Below, in pieces: positions 55,698 through 64,000 of a DNA stretch of 64,000 bases. A program made the translations under genes and the position numbers. Position 1 is the stretch's first letter; every line of letters starts with the position of its first letter. Location: assembly GCF_002890895.1 (NCBI RefSeq), contig NZ_POUL01000013.1, positions 1 through 64,000 of the forward strand, in the 5' to 3' direction. A model generated the notes under the pieces. That model worked only from the letters and a program-made list of their open reading frames with translations, did not search any database and was not told the origin of the DNA. Source of the stretch: Stutzerimonas stutzeri. Lineage in GTDB: Bacteria > Pseudomonadota > Gammaproteobacteria > Pseudomonadales > Pseudomonadaceae.

Positions 55698-57263
55698 TCA
55701 GTCTTCGACTGAACTGCGAATCAGATGATCGAAGGCACTCAGCGAGGCTTTCGCGCCTTCGCCAACGGCGATGACGATCTGCTTGTATGGCACCGTGGTG
55801 ACATCACCTGCGGCGAAGATGCCCGGCAGCGATGTCTCGCCGCGCGCATCGACAATGATCTCGCCGCGTGAGGTCAGCTCTACCGTACCTTTCAGCCAAT
55901 CGGAGTTGGGCAGCAGTCCTATCTGCACGAAGATGCCTTCCAGTTCCAGCTCATGGAATTCACTGGAGTTGCGATCCTTGTAGGTCAGGCCGATAACCTT
56001 CTTGCCGTCGCCGATGACTTCACTGGTCAGCGCACTGGTGATCACGGTGACATTGGGCAGGCTGTGCAGCTTCTTCTGCAGCACCGCATCGGCACGCAGC
56101 TGGCTGTCGAACTCGAGCAAGGTGACCTGAGCGACGATACCCGCCAAGTCGATCGCCGCTTCCACGCCCGAGTTACCGCCGCCAATCACCGCGACGCGCT
56201 TGCCCTTGAACAGCGGGCCGTCGCAGTGCGGGCAGTAGGCCACGCCACGGCCACGGTATTCCTGCTCGCCCGGCACGTTCATTTCACGCCAGCGTGCGCC
56301 GGTGGCCAGGATCAACGTCTTGGCTTTCAGCGAGCCACCGTTCTCCAGCTTAATCTCGTGCACGCCGCCCTCGCTTGAAGCGGGGATCAACTGGGTGGCA
56401 CGCTGCAGATTCATGATGTCGACGTCGTACTCGCGAACGTGGTTTTCCAGTGCACGAGCCAGTTTTGGACCTTCGGTTTCGTTGACCGAGATGAAGTTCT
56501 CGATGGCCATGGTGTCCAGCACCTGACCGCCAAAGCGCTCGGCGGCAACACCGGTACGGATGCCCTTACGCGCCGCGTAGATGGCCGCTGCAGCGCCGGC
56601 CGGGCCACCGCCGACCACGAGCACGTCGAACGCGTCCTTGGCGCTGAGCTTTTCGGCATCGCGCGCCGAAGCGCCGGTGTCGAGCTTGGCAAGAATCTCT
56701 TCTTCGCCCATGCGGCCCTGACCGAACAGCTCACCGTTGAGGTAGATGCTGGGCACGGACATCACCTGGCGAATGGTGACTTCTTCCTGGAACAGGGCAC
56801 CGTCGATGGCGACGTGACGGATATTCGGGTTGAGCACAGCCATCAGGTTCAGCGCCTGAACCACATCGGGGCAATTCTGGCAGGACAGCGAGAAATAGGT
56901 TTCGAAGTTGTATTCGCCGTCGAGGTTCTTGATCTGCTCGATGACGTCAGGCGCGGTCTTGGACGGGTGACCGCCCACCTGGAGCAGGGCCAGTACCAAG
57001 GATGTGAATTCGTGGCCCATCGGAATGCCGGCGAAACGCAGGCTGATGTCGCCACCGATGCGGTTGAGCGCAAATGATGGCCGGCGAACGTCGTCACCGT
57101 CGGTACGCAGGGTGATCTTGTCGCTCAAGCTGGTGATGTCTTCCAGCAGGCTGAGCATTTCCTGGGACTTGGCGCCGTCACCGAGGGACGCAACGATCTC
57201 GAACGGCTGGGTGACCTTTTCCAGATAGGTTTTCAGTTGCGTTTTGAGATTGGAGTCCAACAT
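55698..57263 (-). CDS. ahpF: Alkyl hydroperoxide reductase subunit F
   Basis: A 521-residue FAD/NADH disulfide reductase that recycles AhpC. The N-terminal thioredoxin-like half carries CQNC (Cys128, Cys131). The flavin part carries [17 protein letters not shown], the NADH loop [15 protein letters not shown], the catalytic pair CPHC (Cys344, Cys347) and a C-terminal [14 protein letters not shown]. Spacing matches E. coli AhpF closely. It is 139 nt downstream of ahpC, with a terminator-like hairpin in between. Confidence 0.97.
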   Translation of the reverse strand: MLDSNLKTQLKTYLEKVTQPFEIVASLGDGAKSQEMLSLLEDITSLSDKITLRTDGDDVRRPSFALNRIGGDISLRFAGIPMGHEFTSLVLALLQVGGHPSKTAPDVIEQIKNLDGEYNFETYFSLSCQNCPDVVQALNLMAVLNPNIRHVAIDGALFQEEVTIRQVMSVPSIYLNGELFGQGRMGEEEILAKLDTGASARDAEKLSAKDAFDVLVVGGGPAGAAAAIYAARKGIRTGVAAERFGGQVLDTMAIENFISVNETEGPKLARALENHVREYDVDIMNLQRATQLIPASSEGGVHEIKLENGGSLKAKTLILATGARWREMNVPGEQEYRGRGVAYCPHCDGPLFKGKRVAVIGGGNSGVEAAIDLAGIVAQVTLLEFDSQLRADAVLQKKLHSLPNVTVITSALTSEVIGDGKKVIGLTYKDRNSSEFHELELEGIFVQIGLLPNSDWLKGTVELTSRGEIIVDARGETSLPGIFAAGDVTTVPYKQIVIAVGEGAKASLSAFDHLIRSSVED

Positions 57264-57294
57264 GAGCAGCGATCCCCTTCTTAAAGAATTCAGG

Positions 57295-57329
57295 TAATAA
57301 AACGCCCGGACGGTTCACGCCCAGGCGTT
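57295..57329 (-). terminator. Attenuator-like hairpin between ahpC and ahpF
   Basis: On the minus strand AACGCC (57329-57324) and GGCGTT (57306-57301) are followed by a T-rich tail. A second perfect 8-bp hairpin, CGCTGCGC/GCGCAGCG, lies at 57372-57390. Together they probably cut read-through so that ahpC is expressed more than ahpF. Confidence 0.55.
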
Positions 57330-57402
57330 GGAGCTCGGACAGATGAATCGTCCGAAAAACAGCAGCTTGGACGCTGCGCCGAGCGCAGCGCCTCTCGGCT
57401 GT

Positions 57403-57966
57403 TTAGATCTTGCCGACCAGATCCAGAGACGGGGCCAGAGTGGCTTCGCCTTCTTTCCACTTGGCTGGGCAAACTTCGCCTGGATGCGCCGCGGTGTATT
57501 GAGCAGCCTTCAGCTTGCGCAGAGTCTCGGAAACGTCGCGAGCGATTTCGTTGGAGTGAATCTCAACGGTCTTGATCACGCCTTCCGGGTTGATCAGGAA
57601 AGTACCGCGCAGGGCAAGACCTTCTTCAGCAATGTGAACGCCGAAAGCGTTGGTCAGCTGGTGAGTCGGGTCACCGATCAGCGGGAACTGAGCTTTACCT
57701 ACAGCAGGGGAAGTCTCGTGCCAGACCTTGTGAGAGAAGTGGGTATCGGTGGTAACGATGTACACCTCGGTACCGGCCTTCTGGAATTCGGCATAGCTGT
57801 TGGCAGCGTCTTCGATCTCTGTCGGGCAGTTGAAGGTAAAGGCTGCCGGCATGAAGATCAGCACCGACCACTTGCCCTTGAGGGACTCTTCGGTGACTTC
57901 GATGAACTTGCCATTGTGGAAAGCGTTAACTTTGAACGGCTGGACTTGGGTGTTGATCAGAGACAT
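57403..57966 (-). CDS. ahpC: Alkyl hydroperoxide reductase subunit C (peroxiredoxin)
   Basis: A 187-residue typical 2-Cys peroxiredoxin that reduces peroxides. Peroxidatic Cys47 lies in FNCPTE and resolving Cys166 in GEVCPAKW, one residue from the E. coli positions. The upstream region holds an OxyR-type site and an inverted repeat. It precedes ahpF on the same strand. Confidence 0.98.
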   Translation of the reverse strand: MSLINTQVQPFKVNAFHNGKFIEVTEESLKGKWSVLIFMPAAFTFNCPTEIEDAANSYAEFQKAGTEVYIVTTDTHFSHKVWHETSPAVGKAQFPLIGDPTHQLTNAFGVHIAEEGLALRGTFLINPEGVIKTVEIHSNEIARDVSETLRKLKAAQYTAAHPGEVCPAKWKEGEATLAPSLDLVGKI

Positions 57967-58029
57967 CTACTAACTCCTTTTGGGATTCAGAATTTAACGC
58001 CGCCTAAGATAGCGCAGGCAGCGAGATAT

Positions 58030-58071
58030 GGTTAATTGATTAAGGAAATTAACCCAATAGACCAAAGCTAT
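58030..58071. promoter_or_regulatory. ahpC control elements: inverted repeat and OxyR-type half site
   Basis: GGTTAATT (58030-58037), a 9-nt spacer and AATTAACC (58047-58054) form a perfect inverted repeat. Next to it ATAG-N7-CTAT (58057-58071) matches an OxyR half-operator exactly; the neighbouring tetramers expected for a full site are only half conserved. The block lies 64-105 nt before ahpC. Confidence 0.55.
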
Positions 58072-58158
58072 CGGAGCCCTCCTCCTCGGCGTCGGCAGCT
58101 ATGACACTTGGTGGCGGCGACAATTCGAACTTGCTGAACCGACTTCGCTCTGTTGCCG

Positions 58159-59097
58159 CTATGGCCAGAAAGCGCTAATGCCTGCTACGCCCTGCGCGCC
58201 GATCTGCGAAGCCCTTGCCATATCGCTTGGACCAAGGCCGCCCAGCAGGTATGCCGGCTGTGCAAAGCCTAGCAGCAGATCAGCGGCGCACTGCCACCCC
58301 ATGGGGGTCGCCTCTGGGTGCGAGGCCGTAGCAAGTATCGGCGAGAGCACGATGAAATCAACCCCCATCTGCTTTGCCAGTTCCAGCTCCGCCCTGTCGT
58401 GGCATGACGCAGCAAGCCATCGCCCCGGCTCGATCGGCCTTCCGGCGCCGGCGTGCCTAACCAACTGCGAGGCCGTCAGATGCCAGCCGGCGTCCGGAAA
58501 ATCATCGGCCCACTCCAATGGCCCTTTAAGCATCACCTGCGCGCGCCCGGCGCTCATTTCCAGTACTTGAGACGCCAGCGCCAGATACTCGGCATCAGGT
58601 AGAGAGGGGCAGCGTAACTGCAGCAGCCGAGTCCCCGCATCAAGCGCAAGCGCCAATCCGCTTAGCAATTGCTGTGGCGCCAAGCGGTCCGGGGTAATCA
58701 GATACGACTTCGGCAAACGAGCCGAAGCGATGATTGGCCGGTTCGCCGCCGGAAAGTCATAACGCGGCAAATCCTCTGCCGCGACCCAAGCCAGAGGCTG
58801 CCCTTCTGCGCCGTGCGCCTCGCCGACAAACTCAAGCACTTCCCAGACGTCGAGCAACACCTGCTTGTCCGGATAATCGTGGCGTACCTGTATCAGGGGC
58901 CTCGCGGCAGTTACGGCAATCCCCAGCTCTTCGGCCAGCTCCCGAGCAAGTGCGGACTCCGCACTCTCGCCCTCTTCCACCTTGCCACCAGGAAATTCCC
59001 AGAGGCCGCCCTGGTGCTTGTCCATGGGGCGCTTGGCGATCAGCACATGACCGTTAGCGCCACGGATCACGCCCGCGGCGACGTGGAGCCGTTTCAT
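58159..59097 (-). CDS. Nudix hydrolase fused to a ThiE-like domain (MutT-type)
   Basis: A 312-residue protein. The N-terminal Nudix domain (about 1-130) has the box GGKVEEGESAESALARELAEELGI and is MutT-like, cleaning oxidised nucleotides such as 8-oxo-dGTP. The C-terminal part (about 130-312) resembles thiamine phosphate synthase (LLQLRCPSLPDAEYLALA, FIVLSPILATASHP, YLLGGLGPSDM). The ThiE-like half may be regulatory; the fusion is common in pseudomonads. Confidence 0.88.
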   Translation of the reverse strand: MKRLHVAAGVIRGANGHVLIAKRPMDKHQGGLWEFPGGKVEEGESAESALARELAEELGIAVTAARPLIQVRHDYPDKQVLLDVWEVLEFVGEAHGAEGQPLAWVAAEDLPRYDFPAANRPIIASARLPKSYLITPDRLAPQQLLSGLALALDAGTRLLQLRCPSLPDAEYLALASQVLEMSAGRAQVMLKGPLEWADDFPDAGWHLTASQLVRHAGAGRPIEPGRWLAASCHDRAELELAKQMGVDFIVLSPILATASHPEATPMGWQCAADLLLGFAQPAYLLGGLGPSDMARASQIGAQGVAGISAFWP

Positions 59098-59175
59098 CTA
59101 CGAATACCAAGCGGCGATCTGAGCGCCCCTGGGACCTGCCGCAGCGGTTTGCGCACGCTGGTCACTGCCAGCGGA

Positions 59176-60393
59176 TCAGGTGCGGTATTCGGCATTGATC
59201 CGTACGTACTCGTGAGAGAGGTCTGTGGTCCAGATCGTCTCGCTGCAATCACCGCGACCGAGTTCGATACGAATTTCGATCTCTTCCTCAGCCATTACCG
59301 CGGCGCCCTGCTCTTCCGTGTAGCTCGGCGAACGACCGCCTTGGCTGGCGATGCACACGCCCCCCAGATAGACATCGATCTTGCTCACATCCAGATCGGG
59401 AACACCTGCACGACCAACCGCGGCCAGAATACGTCCCCAGTTAGGGTCGGAGGCGAACAGTGCCGTCTTGATCAGCGGCGAATGCGCGACGGCATAGCCG
59501 ACGTCCAGACACTCCTGATGGTTACCACCACCGTTGACCTGAACGGTGACGAATTTGGTCGCGCCTTCGCCATCACGAACAATGGATTGCGCCACCTCCA
59601 TGCTGACTTCAAAAACCGCCTGCTTGAGCTTGGTGAACAGCTCTCCGCTAGCCTCAGTAATCTCCACGACGTCAGCCTTGCCGGTAGCGATCAGCATGCA
59701 GCAGTCGTTGGTCGAGGTGTCTCCGTCGATGGTGATACGGTTGAACGACTTGTTGGCTGCGTCCCGCAGAAGATCCTGCAAAACCGACTGAGCGACCTTC
59801 GCATCGGTAGCGATGTAACCCAGCATGGTCGCCATGTTGGGACGGATCATGCCGGCGCCTTTGGAGATGCCGGTGACTGTGACCGTCACGCCTTCATGCT
59901 CGAATTGACGGCTCGCACCCTTGGGCAGCGTATCTGTGGTCATGATGCCGGTGGCGGCTTCGGCCCAGTGGTTTTCATCCAGGTCGGCCAACGCGGCAGG
60001 AAGCGCCGCCTCAATCTTCTCAACGGGCAGCAGCTCACCGATGACGCCAGTTGAAAACGGCAGGATTGCTTCGGCTTCGACACCGGCTAGGGCGGCCAAA
60101 CTGGCACAACTGCGGATTGCAGCCTGCATGCCGGGCTCGCCGGTGCCGGCGTTCGCGTTTCCGGTATTGGTTAGCAGGTAACGTACGGCTCCCTGAGCTC
60201 GCTGCTTCGCAAGAATTACCGGCGCGGCGCAAAAGGCATTGAGGGTAAACACACCCGCAACCGTTGAGCCTTCGGCGCAACGCATCACCACGACGTCCTT
60301 GCGTCCAGGTCGCTTGATACCCGCCGAAGCAATACCAAGCTCGAATCCGGCAACCGGGTGCAGTGTAGGTAGGGGACCAAGACCGACAGCCAT
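59176..60393 (-). CDS. argJ: Bifunctional glutamate N-acetyltransferase/ornithine acetyltransferase
   Basis: A 405-residue arginine-synthesis enzyme that self-cleaves before a Thr. The family core [21 protein letters not shown] marks the cleavage site at the Thr of [16 protein letters not shown] and the C-terminal [15 protein letters not shown] are also typical. It follows secA by 112 nt on the same strand. Confidence 0.95.
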   Translation of the reverse strand: MAVGLGPLPTLHPVAGFELGIASAGIKRPGRKDVVVMRCAEGSTVAGVFTLNAFCAAPVILAKQRAQGAVRYLLTNTGNANAGTGEPGMQAAIRSCASLAALAGVEAEAILPFSTGVIGELLPVEKIEAALPAALADLDENHWAEAATGIMTTDTLPKGASRQFEHEGVTVTVTGISKGAGMIRPNMATMLGYIATDAKVAQSVLQDLLRDAANKSFNRITIDGDTSTNDCCMLIATGKADVVEITEASGELFTKLKQAVFEVSMEVAQSIVRDGEGATKFVTVQVNGGGNHQECLDVGYAVAHSPLIKTALFASDPNWGRILAAVGRAGVPDLDVSKIDVYLGGVCIASQGGRSPSYTEEQGAAVMAEEEIEIRIELGRGDCSETIWTTDLSHEYVRINAEYRT

Positions 60394-60505
60394 CGATGCG
60401 CTCCTTAAGAAGGAATGGATGGCCTTCGGCCACCGAAAATCAGGGAGAAAAACGCCGCGAGCGGCTAGAGCCGGTCGCGGCGCGGGTCAACACAGACGGA
60501 TCCGC

Positions 60506-63244
<2,739 letters not shown>

Positions 63245-63483
63245 ATCGACAAAGACTTCCATGCTGGGGATGGAGGCACGGCCGCAGGGCCACCACGGCT
63301 TCGTGCAAAGGGGGCATTCTACTCGGAAACGTTCGAGAGGAAAGGTGCCTACTGCGCAGGCGAGCCAGCCAATGGCGCCAGGAATCAGACGATTCGGTCG
63401 CAGGTTTAGCCAGTGATGCCTCGATCAGAAGGTATATGCATGCTTCTGCTAACATGTCGGCTCTTAAGCTACGAGCGTTAGCC

Positions 63484-63945
63484 ATGTCGTTTCGCCCTTT
63501 GCCGGCCCGAGCGTCCGCGGCGCTACTGCGCGAGGCCAAACCACTGAAAGCGCTGTTTGGCGAGGCGAGGCGGCTGGATCGCCTGCAACAACTGGTCGAC
63601 AGCCAACTGCAGCCCGCTGCACGGGAGTTTTGCCGTGTCGCCTCATGGCGCGAAGGTACCCTGCTATTGATCGTTACCGACGGCCACTGGGCAACGCGAC
63701 TGCGCTATCAGCAGAGACGCTTACAACGTCAGCTGCAATGCATGGACGAGTTCAGCGGCTTGAGCCGTATTCAGTTCAAGGTTCAGCCCCCGGAAACACC
63801 GCGGCATAAGCCCGGACCGGCGCCAGAACTGTCGGTGCGAGCAGCAGACAATATTCAGGAAACCGCTCGTGGCATAACAGATCCCAAGCTCAGGGCCGCG
63901 CTTGAGCGACTCGCCAGCCACGCCCGCCCCGACAAGGATTCCTGA
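63484..63945 (+). CDS. DUF721 (DciA-like) protein
   Basis: A 153-residue protein divergent from secA. The N-terminal DUF721 part (about 1-95), with LDRLQQLVDSQLQPAAREFCRVASWREGTLLLIVTD, resembles DciA, the helicase-loading factor of bacteria without DnaC; the C-terminal tail is polar. The ATG at 63484 is preferred to an upstream one at 63436. The last 55 bases of the window hold no gene I can call. Confidence 0.8.
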   Translation: MSFRPLPARASAALLREAKPLKALFGEARRLDRLQQLVDSQLQPAAREFCRVASWREGTLLLIVTDGHWATRLRYQQRRLQRQLQCMDEFSGLSRIQFKVQPPETPRHKPGPAPELSVRAADNIQETARGITDPKLRAALERLASHARPDKDS

Positions 63946-64000
63946 CGTGCGTCCACCAACACGACCACAGGCCGACATCTGAAAGTCGCACCCTGTGCGA

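Noticed and set aside
58669-60054. Plus-strand open frame of about 460 codons across the Nudix gene and argJ
   Set aside because: Spans two convincing minus-strand genes; no motif or start signal.

Overview
The window is about 64 kb of GC-rich, densely coded gammaproteobacterial chromosome. Gene content, codon use, a GTAGGAGCGAGC-type REP palindrome and long synteny with Pseudomonas aeruginosa point to a Pseudomonas, most likely the P. stutzeri (Stutzerimonas) group. The genus call is an inference. PAO1 locus comparisons below are from memory and were not searched. I saw no rRNA, tRNA, CRISPR array, prophage or insertion sequence.

Layout. (1) 0.2-2.6 kb: a three-gene zinc/manganese-type ABC importer on the minus strand behind a Zur-like palindrome. 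(2) 3.0-17.5 kb: a purine/ureide catabolism island. It holds a GntR/FCD regulator, an AzgA-type purine permease, a LysE exporter, the full route from urate to glyoxylate plus urea (puuD, uraH, uraD, puuE, alc, allA), two NCS2 xanthine/urate-type permeases around a KefB-like antiporter, and a Tsx-like outer-membrane nucleoside channel. (3) 17.7-20.7 kb: a dCache chemoreceptor and a RutR-like TetR regulator. (4) 20.8-38.3 kb: bifA, a spermidine-synthase-like protein, a diguanylate cyclase, a GIDE/EF-hand protein with LemA, an imelysin/di-haem/DUF1513 iron-type operon (icmP), a second chemoreceptor and a mexVW-like RND pump. (5) 38.3-53.6 kb: groESL, fxsA, a HugZ-like protein, an SDR, a DUF481 protein, an ATL protein, ampG, mscS, yajQ, a degenerate-GGDEF response regulator, panE, a sensor kinase, a PduO-type adenosyltransferase and a voltage-sensor-like membrane protein. 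(6) 53.6-58.0 kb: a hydrolase, a DUF3182-like protein and ahpF/ahpC, apparently inserted relative to PAO1. (7) 58.2-64 kb: a Nudix/ThiE-like protein, argJ, secA and a DUF721 protein.

How the genes work together. The purine island is a complete uptake-and-degradation module: outer-membrane entry (Tsx), inner-membrane entry (three permeases), oxidation of urate by a membrane PuuD with its own haem c, and five soluble steps to glyoxylate and two urea. The main unifying signal is a repeated palindrome, TTGT-NN-ACAA. It occurs in both divergent promoter regions (gntR/permease and uraH/puuE), before the distal NCS2 permease and, degenerately, before the chemoreceptor. It is the likely operator of the GntR regulator and would tie sensing, transport and catabolism into one regulon.

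Other regulatory signals are a Zur-like box, Fur-like boxes on the icmP operon, a sigma-32 promoter for groESL, and an OxyR-type half site plus an unexplained inverted repeat upstream of ahpC.
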